DNA of 51,236 bases from Candidatus Methylomirabilis sp. (lineage in GTDB: Bacteria; DYJV01), in the NCBI GenBank assembly GCA_020722945.1, contig DYJV01000008.1:1-51236 (forward strand), written 5' to 3'. A program made the translations under genes and the position numbers. This document shows positions 38,028 to 49,036 of the stretch, piece after piece (position 1 is the stretch's first letter; every line of letters starts with the position of its first letter). The notes under the pieces are model-generated. The model saw nothing but the letters and a program-made list of their open reading frames with translations, ran no database searches and was not told the origin of the DNA.

Positions 38028-39443
38028 TCATTTTAAATTAGATTTATATCTTTTTATAAGTGTATCTTTTAACTCCCATAATTTTTTACTAATTCCAACT
38101 CTGTAAACGTGTGGATTTACAAATCTTTTATGCTCTTCATTAAGAGTTTCAAACCTTTTGTTCTTATACTCGACAATATCTTTGATGGAAAAGTTGATTC
38201 TGATTTCACCATCTTTATAAACAGGTAGTAAAAGTTCTTCATATTCACTCTTATCAACAGGGGTTTTTTTGTAAATATCAAATGGATGCTTTATTACTTT
38301 AATATTCTCTTCTTTTTCAAGAATAATGCCATCTATAAAAAATTTACTATTAAAATCAAAATATCTTCTCACCTTTTTTATCCCGGGATTGTTTATCTTC
38401 TCTATATTTTCAGATATTTTTATCTTAGCTTCACCATTTAATGAGGAAAGTTTGTATACTCCGTCCAGAGCAGGTTGATCATAAGCAGTAATAAGCCTTG
38501 TCCCAACTCCCCACATATCGATAGGGGAATTTTGATTGTTAAGACTCTGTATAGTGTATTCGTCAAGCTGGTTTGAAACAAGAATCTTTACATAACCAAG
38601 ATTATTTTGGTCAAGTCGCTCCCTTACTTTTTTTGAAAAATATGAAAAATCTCCACTATCAAGCCTTACCCCTTTTAATTTGAGGTTTTTACGCTCCATC
38701 TCTTTAGCTACCTTGATAGCATTTGGAAGACCACTGTTTAATGTGTCATATGTATCAATGAGTAAAATTGCATTTTCTGGAAAGTTTTCAACAAAACTTC
38801 TAAATGCTAAATATTCATTAGCAAAACTTTGGACCCATGAATGAGCATGAGTCCCTTTTACAGGAATATCGTAGAGATAACCAGCAAGGGTATTAGATGT
38901 CGCAGCTGCACCACCTATTATTGAGGCTTTTGTAGCCATTATACCAGCAAAACCTTGGGCACGTCTCAATCCAAAATCGATAACAGGTTTACCTTCTGCA
39001 GCATAAACTATCCTTGATGTTTTAGTAGCTATAAGTGATTGAAAATTTATAATATTAAGAATCAGGGTTTCTATCAACTGGCACTCTATAATATTTCCCG
39101 ATACTCTTATAAGTGGTTCATTTGGGAAAACTATCTCACCCTCTCTGCAAGAGAGTATCTCTCCTCTGAATTTAAAATCTTTCAGATATGAGATAAAATC
39201 TTTTAAAAAACCTTGCTTTTCAAGGTATATAAGATTTTCATCAGTAAATCTAAAATCTTTAATAAGATTGAGAAAATCTCCAAGCCCTGCAAAAACAGTA
39301 TAGCCGCCATTGAATGGGTTACTCCTGAAAAAGTAATCAAAAGTTGCTATATCTTCCTTTTTATTTGTCAAAAAGTATCCTTGTGCCATTGTGAGTTCAT
39401 AAAAATCTGTGTATAATGCTGAAAAATCAAAACTCTTTAACAT
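38028..39443 (-). CDS. pncB: Nicotinate phosphoribosyltransferase
   Basis: DFYELTMAQGYF, DFGLRRAQG, GTHAHSWVQSF, GVRLDSGD; start moved to ATG 39443 with AAGGAGA RBS. Confidence 0.9.
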   Translation of the reverse strand: MLKSFDFSALYTDFYELTMAQGYFLTNKKEDIATFDYFFRSNPFNGGYTVFAGLGDFLNLIKDFRFTDENLIYLEKQGFLKDFISYLKDFKFRGEILSCREGEIVFPNEPLIRVSGNIIECQLIETLILNIINFQSLIATKTSRIVYAAEGKPVIDFGLRRAQGFAGIMATKASIIGGAAATSNTLAGYLYDIPVKGTHAHSWVQSFANEYLAFRSFVENFPENAILLIDTYDTLNSGLPNAIKVAKEMERKNLKLKGVRLDSGDFSYFSKKVRERLDQNNLGYVKILVSNQLDEYTIQSLNNQNSPIDMWGVGTRLITAYDQPALDGVYKLSSLNGEAKIKISENIEKINNPGIKKVRRYFDFNSKFFIDGIILEKEENIKVIKHPFDIYKKTPVDKSEYEELLLPVYKDGEIRINFSIKDIVEYKNKRFETLNEEHKRFVNPHVYRVGISKKLWELKDTLIKRYKSNLK

Positions 39444-39610
39444 TGAATCTCCTTGATAATCTAACCCAATTTTGTAAAAATTCAATTAAGTTAGTAATAT
39501 GATTAAATAATATAAATCTAATTCTAAACTATATATTTTAAAAATTACCTTTTGGATAGAGAGATCAAAAATTTTTTTCACCTCTTTTATATTTATTTAA
39601 CAAAGTCTGA

Positions 39611-40195
39611 CTAATAAATAATCTCTACTTTTTTAAAATCTGATATCTTCTGGTATGCAGCAGCAATCACACAAATAGAGTAAGGTATCGTAAATATTGA
39701 AAGTATTCCATAAGGAAATGCTGTAAAAATATTAAGAAGAGCAAGTAAAAATAAAATTATCAGAAGTAATTTAAGGTTACTATTAAAAATTTTTATACTC
39801 TTTATGAAAGCGAGATAGATTGTTGTATCTTTTTCTAATACCAATATTGGAAGAACGAAGATAGTCGCAATTTGAAAATATACCCCCGGAAGCAGTAATA
39901 AAATGAATCCAACTGTGGTTACGGTAATATTAAAAAAAGAGTATATAAGTAATTTAAATGCTATATCTTTATCGGCAAATGGAGATAAGAGTGTCTGTAT
40001 CTCAACTTTACTATTAAAATTAAATATTACATTAAAAATTCCATAAAGGAAGAAAGGTCTTATAAATTCACCACCTATGAAAGTTACTTTAAAAAGAAAG
40101 ATATATGAGATTATCATCATAAGTGTAATGATAAAATAATTTGGCAGGTTAAGCATATAGATATTTAAAGCAGATTTGAATATCTCTTTTACCAT
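39611..40195 (-). CDS. Hypothetical multi-pass membrane protein
   Basis: ORF with several TM segments, abutting ftsK. Confidence 0.65.
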   Translation of the reverse strand: MVKEIFKSALNIYMLNLPNYFIITLMMIISYIFLFKVTFIGGEFIRPFFLYGIFNVIFNFNSKVEIQTLLSPFADKDIAFKLLIYSFFNITVTTVGFILLLLPGVYFQIATIFVLPILVLEKDTTIYLAFIKSIKIFNSNLKLLLIILFLLALLNIFTAFPYGILSIFTIPYSICVIAAAYQKISDFKKVEIIY

Positions 40196-42441
40196 TAGAT
40201 AAGGACTTTCCTCGGTTTACTTCCGTCAGCAGGTCCCACAATACCATCAGACTCCATCTGTTCTATAATATTGGCTGATCTATTGTAGCCTATCTTCAAT
40301 CTCCTCTGAAGCATCGAGATAGATATTGAATCAACTGTTTTGACAAATTCAATAGCCTCTTTGTAGAGAGAATCATTAGTAGAAAAATCTTCTTCATTAA
40401 CTATTGAACCATTTTTACCATTTTTATCAGAATCGTAATTCAAAATTTCAGACTCTATATATTGTGGGGAAGATGATGATTTTATAAAGTTTGTAACTTT
40501 TATAATCTCATCATTAGTAATAAATGCTCCCTGAAGCCTCACCACGGAAGAACTTCCAGGGGGTAGAAAAAGCATATCACCATAACCAAGTAGTGCCTCT
40601 GCTCCCATACTGTCGATAATAGTTCTTGAGTCAACCCTTGAAGTAACTTTGAAAGCTATTCTCGAAGGTAAATTATTTTTTATAACTCCTGTTATTACAT
40701 CTACTGAAGGTCTCTGCGTTGCAAGTATAAGATGGATACCAGCGGCTCTTGCTTTTTGGGTCAGCCTCGCAATAGATGTCTCAACATCTTTAGGTGCAAT
40801 CATCATAAGGTCTGCAAGCTCATCAATAACCACCACTATATATGGAAGTCTCTCACTTTTTGAGACTTTATAGTTGTATGAAAGGATATCTCTTACCTCT
40901 GAATTTGCCAATATCTCATAACGTCTATCCATCTCACCTATTGCCCATCTAAGTGCAATTGCAGCTTTGTCAGGCTGAGTAATTACAGGGAGGAGGAGAT
41001 GAGGAATTCCGTTATAAACTGACAATTCAAGCATCTTTGGATCAACAAGTATAAATTTTACCTCATCCTCTTTTGCTCGGTAAAGTATACTTATAAGAAG
41101 TGTATTTATACATACACTTTTACCCGAACCAGTAGAACCCGCAACCAAGAGATGAGGCATCTTTGAAAGATCTGAAACATACGGAGTCCCATCTATTGTT
41201 TTGCCAAGTGCTATTGTAAGGAGAGATTTTGAATCTTTCCATTGTGAAGAGTTAATAATTTCTCTAAAAAATACAACTTTTCTATTTTCATTTGGAATTT
41301 CGATACCTACAACAGATTTGCCTGGGATTGGCGCAACTATCCTTACAGAGAGTGCTTTTAGTGCCATAGTAATATCATTTGAAAGAGCTGTTATTTTGCT
41401 TAACTTTATACCGGGTGCTGGCTCAAACTCAAATAAAGTAACAACAGGTCCTGTGATTACCTTTGCGACTTTCCCATCTATTCCAAAATCAGAGAATTTT
41501 TCAAGTAACACACTCTTCTTATTTTCAAGGTATTCAGGATCTACCCTGTCTGTGTGCTGGGGTGGTTCTGATAGAAGAGATAATGGGGGATCTTTTGGTA
41601 AATCATCAATAACTTTTTTATCTCTTTTTGAATAACTCTCCTCAACACTATCTTTACTAACTCTATCTACTTGATATTTAGATTGACCCCCTCTATCTTT
41701 ATCAACTATAGTTAAGGTCTCATTATTCTTAACACCTTTGTCAGGGATTTGGATGTTAGAGTTATCAAGATCAAATTTGATATCCTCATCCCTCTTAGTA
41801 AGTTTTTCAAAAATATACGACAACTTTCCTTTAAAATTTGTAAAATTCAGTTTAAATATCTTATTTTTCAGAAATATTATAGATAAAAATAAAAATTTTG
41901 GTAAATCTGTCATAAACTTTATAATGGAAAACTTAAATGTAAGTATAATCGATAAGATGAATATTGTAATGATAATTATTATAGCTCCTGTAAAATTAAA
42001 GTATTTTACAAGAAATTCAGAAATTAAAGAGCCGACAAAACCACCTGAAAGAACAAGACCATCTCGAAAATTAATTTTCTCAGGCAAGAATATTGTAAAC
42101 ATTGATGAGAGTGTAAGGATAAATATTATAAATGAAAAGATGTGGATATTTTTTATAATATCATTTTTGAAAATTTTAATGAGATATAAAAATATTACAA
42201 ATGGCAGCAGTATAGATGAAAAACCAAATATCTGTATCAAAATATCTGCAACAACAGCTCCTACAGGTCCACAGATATTTTTAACTTTTATTGTGGAAAA
42301 GGTGTTAAAAGAGGGATCCTTAGGATTATAAGATACGATACTTAGAAAAACAAGCATAGTAAGAGAGACCAACAACCAGAAGAAGATCTCTCTTTTTATG
42401 TCAACCTGCTTAATTTTGTTTATAATATCTGAGATGAACAT
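40195..42441 (-). CDS. ftsK: FtsK/SpoIIIE family DNA translocase
   Basis: N-terminal TM helices; LLVAGSTGSGKSVCINTLL Walker A; VVIDELADLMM Walker B; C-terminal gamma wHTH domain (LQRRLKIGYNRSANIIEQME). Confidence 0.95.
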   Translation of the reverse strand: MFISDIINKIKQVDIKREIFFWLLVSLTMLVFLSIVSYNPKDPSFNTFSTIKVKNICGPVGAVVADILIQIFGFSSILLPFVIFLYLIKIFKNDIIKNIHIFSFIIFILTLSSMFTIFLPEKINFRDGLVLSGGFVGSLISEFLVKYFNFTGAIIIIITIFILSIILTFKFSIIKFMTDLPKFLFLSIIFLKNKIFKLNFTNFKGKLSYIFEKLTKRDEDIKFDLDNSNIQIPDKGVKNNETLTIVDKDRGGQSKYQVDRVSKDSVEESYSKRDKKVIDDLPKDPPLSLLSEPPQHTDRVDPEYLENKKSVLLEKFSDFGIDGKVAKVITGPVVTLFEFEPAPGIKLSKITALSNDITMALKALSVRIVAPIPGKSVVGIEIPNENRKVVFFREIINSSQWKDSKSLLTIALGKTIDGTPYVSDLSKMPHLLVAGSTGSGKSVCINTLLISILYRAKEDEVKFILVDPKMLELSVYNGIPHLLLPVITQPDKAAIALRWAIGEMDRRYEILANSEVRDILSYNYKVSKSERLPYIVVVIDELADLMMIAPKDVETSIARLTQKARAAGIHLILATQRPSVDVITGVIKNNLPSRIAFKVTSRVDSRTIIDSMGAEALLGYGDMLFLPPGSSSVVRLQGAFITNDEIIKVTNFIKSSSSPQYIESEILNYDSDKNGKNGSIVNEEDFSTNDSLYKEAIEFVKTVDSISISMLQRRLKIGYNRSANIIEQMESDGIVGPADGSKPRKVLI

Positions 42442-42494
42442 TACATTAAGAAGAAAATAGCACTATAATTAAAACTCCACAAAAGGTTCACAAA

Positions 42495-44441
42495 TCAATA
42501 CGCAGGGAAACCCACAATATATGAAGCTGCTTTTATAGCAAGAGGATTGACAGAACTCTTTTTGATAACAGCACAGTATATTTCATCATTGTTGAGATAA
42601 AAACCCTCTATGCCACCTTCAAGTTTACCTGTGTAAGGTTTCATCGTAACATCTCCCATGCTGTTTTTATAAACAAGTCTGAGCTCACCCTCTTTGAACA
42701 ATCCAACATCACCCAAAACAGCATCTAATGTAGCATAATTTTTAACAATTAGGACACTCTCCTTTCCACTTGCATCCTTTGTAAATTTGAGAGGTTTCAC
42801 ATCAATGGCTTTCTGCTTGTTATATTCAAATTTCTCTGTCCCAAGATTCACAGAAGCAGAGTTAAATGTGCCACCAAGACTTTCATCACCATTATAAATA
42901 GCTTCACCCTTTTGGTAAACCATAAGTTTGTGAATCTCATTTACAAAAAGGATCTCTTTTACTCCATCTCCATCAAGATCAGCTTTTACAGAGGATGAGA
43001 GTCTAAAACCAAAAGGTATCCAAGTATCTTTTACTCTTTCTATCTTGTCCCCTTTTAGGTTTATCTTAGAGAGGGTGCTGCCAAAAATATTTTCAGAATC
43101 AAAACTCTGCGATGCAAACTCCTCAACACCATTGTCGTCAAAGTCAAATGTCCCAAATATATGATTGAGGTGATCAGCAATGATTGAAATCTTGTTACCA
43201 TTTATTTTGTAAATCCTTGAATCCATAGAATCTTTCATTAAGATATTTACAACTATCTCAACATCTCCATTATTATCAACATCTATAAATCTTACACCGA
43301 TTATATTGCCAAAACCTTTATAAGTATCACCTGTAAGCTTTCTGAAAGTATCTGAAGATAGCTCACCATATATAATTGAGGTTCCATCACTATAGATAAT
43401 TTTATCTTTGTAAAAATCTACTGTTTTAACCTTTTCTGAAAGCTGAGATATATTTCTGAATTTGGTTATCACAGGCTTTGTATTTTCAAATGTCTCCATG
43501 TTGTATTTGGAGGCAGTAGTTTTGGCAGTTCCGGGATACTTTTTGGCAGTTTCTGGAGGAAGTTTTTGAAGTTGAGCATTTGGATAAGGGGGCTGCTGGT
43601 TGGACAACTGATTTGGTAACTGTGGAGATTGTCCATAAGGGTATTGTGGTAGAGCTGCTGCTACCTGTCCCTGATTACCCATAGGGTAAACAGAGAGTGA
43701 TGGATATTGTGAAGAATTGGCTGATGATGCAACTTTTTTGGAATCATCCTTTTCAGGATTGTAGTTGATCATCTTGTTGGATAGGTCAAATGTTTCTTCA
43801 TAGAGTCCGATTGAGTATTTGGTGTAGTTTGAAAAAAGTTTAACAGATATTTTTTTGGATTTTGGATTTTCACTATCTTTTATAAAAACCTTAAGGTTCA
43901 CTATATATTCATCTCTTCCGGGTGGGATATTAACATTTTCAGGGATAATCTCAAATTCACTAAAAGCTGACATCCCAAGCTCAATATAACTCTGAATATT
44001 GTATGCAGCAAGAGGTTTGTCAGAAAGATTTTCTACATCACTCAACTTAAAGATAACTCTTTTGGAATATTTTACTTTATCACCAACTTTAATACCTTTA
44101 TTTTCTATTATATCACCTATACCAATACTACCTGAAACCTCTTTTAGTGACAAAAGAGCTATTCTATCCTCAATCTGCCCTACTATTTTACCAGATAGTT
44201 TGTTTACAATAGGTCCTTCCTGCCTATAAATACTTGCTTCCATACCTTTTTGGGGAGTAAAATTCTCAAATTGGATAACAGCTTCTTTCCTCTCTGGAAT
44301 AACAGCTACAACTTCACCATAATAGGTAAAAGATTTTTTAACCTTTGAAAATATATCTGTCATAGTCTGGTCAAGATACTTTGCATGTATGGAGGTAGAG
44401 ATAAGAAGAGTATAAAAAATTGCAATAATTATTTTTTTCAT
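42495..44441 (-). CDS. Exported protein with FG-GAP/VCBS-type repeats and a Pro/Gln-rich linker
   Basis: Signal peptide; DVDNNGDVEIV, DFDDNGVEEF, DLDGDGVKEILFVNE repeats; YPYGQSPQLPNQLSNQQPPYPNAQLQKLPP linker. Confidence 0.7.
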   Translation of the reverse strand: MKKIIIAIFYTLLISTSIHAKYLDQTMTDIFSKVKKSFTYYGEVVAVIPERKEAVIQFENFTPQKGMEASIYRQEGPIVNKLSGKIVGQIEDRIALLSLKEVSGSIGIGDIIENKGIKVGDKVKYSKRVIFKLSDVENLSDKPLAAYNIQSYIELGMSAFSEFEIIPENVNIPPGRDEYIVNLKVFIKDSENPKSKKISVKLFSNYTKYSIGLYEETFDLSNKMINYNPEKDDSKKVASSANSSQYPSLSVYPMGNQGQVAAALPQYPYGQSPQLPNQLSNQQPPYPNAQLQKLPPETAKKYPGTAKTTASKYNMETFENTKPVITKFRNISQLSEKVKTVDFYKDKIIYSDGTSIIYGELSSDTFRKLTGDTYKGFGNIIGVRFIDVDNNGDVEIVVNILMKDSMDSRIYKINGNKISIIADHLNHIFGTFDFDDNGVEEFASQSFDSENIFGSTLSKINLKGDKIERVKDTWIPFGFRLSSSVKADLDGDGVKEILFVNEIHKLMVYQKGEAIYNGDESLGGTFNSASVNLGTEKFEYNKQKAIDVKPLKFTKDASGKESVLIVKNYATLDAVLGDVGLFKEGELRLVYKNSMGDVTMKPYTGKLEGGIEGFYLNNDEIYCAVIKKSSVNPLAIKAASYIVGFPAY

Positions 44442-44552
44442 TAAAATCCCCTATTTTAGAATATAAATAAAGAAAACAATTAATTTAATATACTGCTTTT
44501 GTCAATAAATAATTTTAAAAATGAGCTGATATTAAGAAATTTTAAGAAAATT

Positions 44553-44981
44553 TTAGAAATTGAGTTTCTTTGCTCTTATCCTAAAAGAGACTATAATGTC
44601 TTTAAATGAGATATCAACAAATTTATAGATTAATTTCTGTGCAATGAAATTTTTGACAAAATATTGAAGATTAAAAGAGACTTCTGTAAGAAATGGATCA
44701 ATCTCTTTAAAACGCCACTCACCTTCAAAAATTGAAAGTGGACCCTCAATTTGTTTGAAAGTTACACGGTCAGGTGGGAAAAAATCTGCTCTCATAATTA
44801 CATTTTTTATAGGTATTGTAGGAATTATTTCAACCAATACACCAAGCTCGTCCCTTTCAATAACATTAACCTTTTTAAAGCCAAGCACAAATTCAGGATA
44901 CTTTTCAATATCTGTTATTATACTGAATCCTCTACTTAAACTTATAGAGACTTTGTCTACAAAACTCATTCTTTTTATCAT
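44553..44981 (-). CDS. SRPBCC/START-like (RatA/COQ10-type) protein
   Basis: DIEKYPEFVLGFKKVNVIERDE, FEGEWRFKEIDPFLTEVSFNLQYF. Confidence 0.75.
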   Translation of the reverse strand: MIKRMSFVDKVSISLSRGFSIITDIEKYPEFVLGFKKVNVIERDELGVLVEIIPTIPIKNVIMRADFFPPDRVTFKQIEGPLSIFEGEWRFKEIDPFLTEVSFNLQYFVKNFIAQKLIYKFVDISFKDIIVSFRIRAKKLNF

Positions 44982-45991
44982 TTAAAATACCTTGAATTTT
45001 GATAGTAGTTCAAACCATATTCATAAAGGACTTTTAAGGTTGAAGCCAATGGGATAGCAATAAGCAAACCTATAAAATTAAAAATTTTACCAAAAACAGC
45101 AAGACTCAATATTACTACAACAGGGTGAAGCCCAACCTTATTCCCAACTATCTTGGGAGTTATGAAAAAACTTTCTAAAAACTGGACAACTCCAAAAACA
45201 AGAAAAACATACAACAACCCTAATAAACTCTGATCATGCAAAAATGATATCAAAATCGAACTTACAATACCTAATAAAAATCCTAAATAAGGGATAATAC
45301 TTGCAAAACCTGAAAATATCCCGATTATGAGTGCTGAATCAAGACCTATCATAATTAATCCTGCTGAATAAAGTATTGCGAGTATAAGGCAGATAAGGAG
45401 CTGTCCCCTCACAAAAAGACTAACTGAATTGTCTATCTTCCCAAATATCTCTGACACTTTTGATACAAACTTAGGAGGTATTTTACCCTTGATATTAGCT
45501 TTTATATGGTCAAACTCTTTAAGAAAGTAGAATGTAAATATCGGGATAAATAGAAAATTAAGCATATTTGCAACCATTGAGAAGATGTTATTTAGCACTT
45601 TATTTGCAATGTTTAGACTTTGTGGAAAAATTTTGTCAATAGGGATATCCACCTTTTGTAAAATTTCAAAATGAGTATTTATAAGAGCTTTCCACTTTTC
45701 TATATATGAGGGTAAATTTTCAGCCAAATTATTGAATTCTGAGATAAATGCAGGAACAACAAAGATTAAAAGGAGTGAAAAGATAGAAAAGGATATAATA
45801 ATTATCAATATAATGGAGAAAGTCCTTGAAAAGTAACGTTCCATAAGATCAACAAGTGGGTCAAGTATGTAGGCAATAAATAGTGAGATAAAAACAGGGG
45901 TCAAAATATCTCTTAACCAATAAATAAAATAAAAAATTGCTCCAAGAACCGATAGGATAAATACTATTTTAAATTCGTCAGATACTTTCAT
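44978..45991 (-). CDS. AI-2E family transporter/permease
   Basis: Polytopic protein; SIIPYLGFLLGIV, PKIVGNKVGLHPVVVILSLAVFG. Confidence 0.85.
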   Translation of the reverse strand: MKVSDEFKIVFILSVLGAIFYFIYWLRDILTPVFISLFIAYILDPLVDLMERYFSRTFSIILIIIISFSIFSLLLIFVVPAFISEFNNLAENLPSYIEKWKALINTHFEILQKVDIPIDKIFPQSLNIANKVLNNIFSMVANMLNFLFIPIFTFYFLKEFDHIKANIKGKIPPKFVSKVSEIFGKIDNSVSLFVRGQLLICLILAILYSAGLIMIGLDSALIIGIFSGFASIIPYLGFLLGIVSSILISFLHDQSLLGLLYVFLVFGVVQFLESFFITPKIVGNKVGLHPVVVILSLAVFGKIFNFIGLLIAIPLASTLKVLYEYGLNYYQNSRYFK

Positions 45992-45994
45992 AGG

Positions 45995-46726
45995 TTATAA
46001 CTCTCCCGATATATATTTTATAATAGAGATGGTAACAATTGATGCAACCTCTGTTCTCATTGTGTTGGTGGAAAGTTTGATAGGGGTAAAGTTATGTGTG
46101 TTGAAAAGATTAATCTCGTTATCTGAAAAACCACCCTCAGGACCCACTACAATAAGCTTCTGAAGAGTTTTATCATTATTAGTGGTAGAAAGTTGATAAA
46201 TAGAAACCCCATCTTTACTATTAAAATATATTTTAAATAAGTAGTCAAGACTTAATATATCGTTAAAAGTATATATTTTTTCTATGAAATGTATGAAGTT
46301 GTTCCTGCTCTGCTTCGATGCTTCTATAATTGTCCTATTCCACTTATCTATCTTATCAATAGAGAAATTTTTCAAGTAGGAGTATTCTGATACAAAAGGG
46401 TAGATATTATTTATCCCAAGTTGAACAGCAGAATTTAGGATAGTTGTAAAATTTTCAGGCTTTATAATTGAAACAGCAATATCTGTTTTGAAGTTACTAC
46501 CTTCAACTTCATTAAACAAACTACATTCAATAGTAATAGAACGCTTACTTATATCTTTTATTTCACCACGAGCAGTAAGGGTTTTACCATTAAAAACCTC
46601 AAAAATATCACCTTGAGTCCCTCTAAGAACATTTTTTATATGGTGAAATTCACTACTGCTTTCATCAATTACATACAAAATCTGACTATTTTTAAGGTTT
46701 GGAAGAAAGATTCTCCTCAAAATCAA
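45995..46726 (-). CDS. rsmE: 16S rRNA m3U1498 methyltransferase
   Basis: IVVGPEGGFSDNEI, LSTNTMRTEVASI; HHIKNVLR N-terminal motif. Confidence 0.9.
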   Translation of the reverse strand: MILRRIFLPNLKNSQILYVIDESSSEFHHIKNVLRGTQGDIFEVFNGKTLTARGEIKDISKRSITIECSLFNEVEGSNFKTDIAVSIIKPENFTTILNSAVQLGINNIYPFVSEYSYLKNFSIDKIDKWNRTIIEASKQSRNNFIHFIEKIYTFNDILSLDYLFKIYFNSKDGVSIYQLSTTNNDKTLQKLIVVGPEGGFSDNEINLFNTHNFTPIKLSTNTMRTEVASIVTISIIKYISGEL

Positions 46727-47799
46727 TACCTTACCTTTCTATCTAAAAAACAGCAAAGTATAGTAAGCAATATAAAGCTAATAAATGGTGCAATAAAGAA
46801 TGGAAGAAATTTCATATATGCCAAATTTATAAAAAAATTGTGAACAATAAAGAAAAAGAAGCCAACAACCGCAGAGATAAGAGCTGCAGTAACTCGACCT
46901 CTATCCCTCGGATTCTTTATATTGAGCAAAAATGCTATAAAGATAAATAGAATATTTACCAAAGGGTATGTAAATTTATTTAAAAGGTCAGTTTTATATT
47001 TTACAGTGTCTATGCTTGAATTTTTAAGGTTTTTCAATATCTTTAACAACTGCATAAAGCTGATATTCTTGTTTTCTATTGTTATTACAACAAAATCTTC
47101 CCTATTAAAATCCAAAGGGATATCAGAAAGAGCACTTTCGGAGTATGATATTAATCTATTGTTATTAAACTTGTAATTTTCAGAATTTTGAAGTTTCCAT
47201 TTGTTATCCACATATAAAGCACCTTTTGCATCTATCCTCTCAGAAATTCTAAAATTATCATCAAATTTAAGGACAGTTATACTCTGCATAAAACCTGCAT
47301 CAAAATTTGCAATTCCAATTTTGAATATATATTGATCTTTCTTATACCATATCTTATTTTCTTGTAAAACAGCATAATTTTTCTTATCTTTTAACTCAAC
47401 ATTCTTTATCATCTTTGCTTTATAAAAAAAATCAGGATTTATAAATTCGTTGTTTATAAAAAGGATCAGGTAAAAAATAATCCCAAGAGTAAATAGTATT
47501 TTATAAAGTAAACTTCTTTTTACACCAAGAGTTCTAAAAGCTATAATCTCATACTTTGTATTTAAATTTGAAAATAGGAAGCACCCTGTTGATAAAACAG
47601 AGAATGGGATAATGTAGTAAAGGGCTAACGGTGTTTGAAAGATAAAGTATTTGAATATATTTAAAAGATTCAAATTCTTTGATTCAATAAATGTTGAGAT
47701 ATTTCCAAAAAAATCAGCAATCCAAAAAATCAAGATAAATGCAAGAAAAAAATATAGGAAAATTTTAATAAACTCTTTTATTATATACTTTGCAATCAT
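46723..47799 (-). CDS. LptF/LptG family permease (first)
   Basis: TM architecture and N-terminal LptF/G sequence; start revised to ATG 47799, overlapping the upstream stop (ATGA). Confidence 0.8.
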   Translation of the reverse strand: MIAKYIIKEFIKIFLYFFLAFILIFWIADFFGNISTFIESKNLNLLNIFKYFIFQTPLALYYIIPFSVLSTGCFLFSNLNTKYEIIAFRTLGVKRSLLYKILFTLGIIFYLILFINNEFINPDFFYKAKMIKNVELKDKKNYAVLQENKIWYKKDQYIFKIGIANFDAGFMQSITVLKFDDNFRISERIDAKGALYVDNKWKLQNSENYKFNNNRLISYSESALSDIPLDFNREDFVVITIENKNISFMQLLKILKNLKNSSIDTVKYKTDLLNKFTYPLVNILFIFIAFLLNIKNPRDRGRVTAALISAVVGFFFFIVHNFFINLAYMKFLPFFIAPFISFILLTILCCFLDRKVRY

Positions 47800-48881
47800 A
47801 TTTTTACATATCTCATTAAGATTGTTATTAGAAGCAATACTACTATATTTGGCAACCATGCTCCGAGAAGAGGGATCAGAATATTAAATTTTGTCATATA
47901 GCTTGATAACATAATTGTAAGGTAATATACAAAGATAATTGACAAAATTATAAATAGTGTCCAAGATTTTGGATTACGGGAGTTTGTAATTCCAAAAAAA
48001 ACACCTGCAATAACAAAAATAATTGAAGCAAAAGGTAAAGAGTATTTTTTGTATATCTCCATCTTGATAGCATTTACTTTTTTAATATTTTTTTGACTAC
48101 TGTAATTTGCAATTCGTTTATTCAGCTCATCTATTGAGCTCTCCTTATCCTTTATATTTATCGTTTGGTTGAGGCTCTCCTTTAGATCAAAACTTAAAAT
48201 ATAATCTTTGAAAATTATAACCTCATAATTCTTCTTACTCTTTTTTATATGAATTGCACCATTTTTTAATTTTAATTGAAAAATATTACTCTTTTCAGTT
48301 ATAATGCCCTCCTCTGCTGTAATAATCTCAGGGATATTAGTAAATTCATCGTAGATAATAATATCTTGCAATACTTTCTTTCCATCTATGAAATCACCAA
48401 AATATATCACCGTTGAACCAAATGGATTATTGAAAGTTTTTGGCTGTAAAGTATTGATATTTTTATTTTTAATTATATCGTTTGCTTCATAGAGAAAATG
48501 TTTGGTAGAGAGTGGCAAAAGATAAATATTGTTAAAAATACCTATTAAAAATGAAAATATCCCAATTATAAAAGGTATTTTATAAAGTGTGATGTTGGCG
48601 ATACCAAAACTTTTTAGGGCTATTATCTCATTTGATGAGGAGAATCTCGAAAAAGAGTAAAGTATTGCAGACAGAGTAACAAGCGGGATTGTAAAGATAC
48701 CAAATGACGGCAAAAGAAGAAAAAGTAATTTTAATGTTGAAGTAAAGGGGAGAACCCCATTTACTATTTTGTCTGTAAAATCTATAAATTTGATAATTAA
48801 AAATAAAAAATTAAATACAAATAGAAAGAAAATATAACTTAGTGCAATCTCTCTAAAAAAATATCTTTCATATACCTTCAC
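47796..48881 (-). CDS. LptF/LptG family permease (second)
   Basis: MKVYERYFFREIALSYIFFLFVF...LKSFGIANITLYKIPF; TM architecture; adjacent to paralogue. Confidence 0.8.
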   Translation of the reverse strand: MKVYERYFFREIALSYIFFLFVFNFLFLIIKFIDFTDKIVNGVLPFTSTLKLLFLLLPSFGIFTIPLVTLSAILYSFSRFSSSNEIIALKSFGIANITLYKIPFIIGIFSFLIGIFNNIYLLPLSTKHFLYEANDIIKNKNINTLQPKTFNNPFGSTVIYFGDFIDGKKVLQDIIIYDEFTNIPEIITAEEGIITEKSNIFQLKLKNGAIHIKKSKKNYEVIIFKDYILSFDLKESLNQTINIKDKESSIDELNKRIANYSSQKNIKKVNAIKMEIYKKYSLPFASIIFVIAGVFFGITNSRNPKSWTLFIILSIIFVYYLTIMLSSYMTKFNILIPLLGAWLPNIVVLLLITILMRYVKI

Positions 48882-49036
48882 ATCAAAGTCCCTTTCAAAT
48901 ATCTACATCAACTCTCTAAATTTGATATTTTGTCACATTAAAACAGAAAAATTACTAAATTAGAGTTAATATTCAATATATCAGTTATGATTAGGTGCAT
49001 TTACATATTTTATAAAGTAAGTGAAAATATTTTACT

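Noticed and set aside
41201-42331. Plus-strand ORFs of 144 and 197 aa antisense to ftsK
   Set aside because: Shadow ORFs of a confidently assigned gene; no independent start signals or motifs.
44553-44981. RatA-type toxin assignment implying a toxin-antitoxin system
   Set aside because: This SRPBCC/COQ10-like family is mostly non-toxin and the gene sits in a housekeeping-type operon without a convincing antitoxin.
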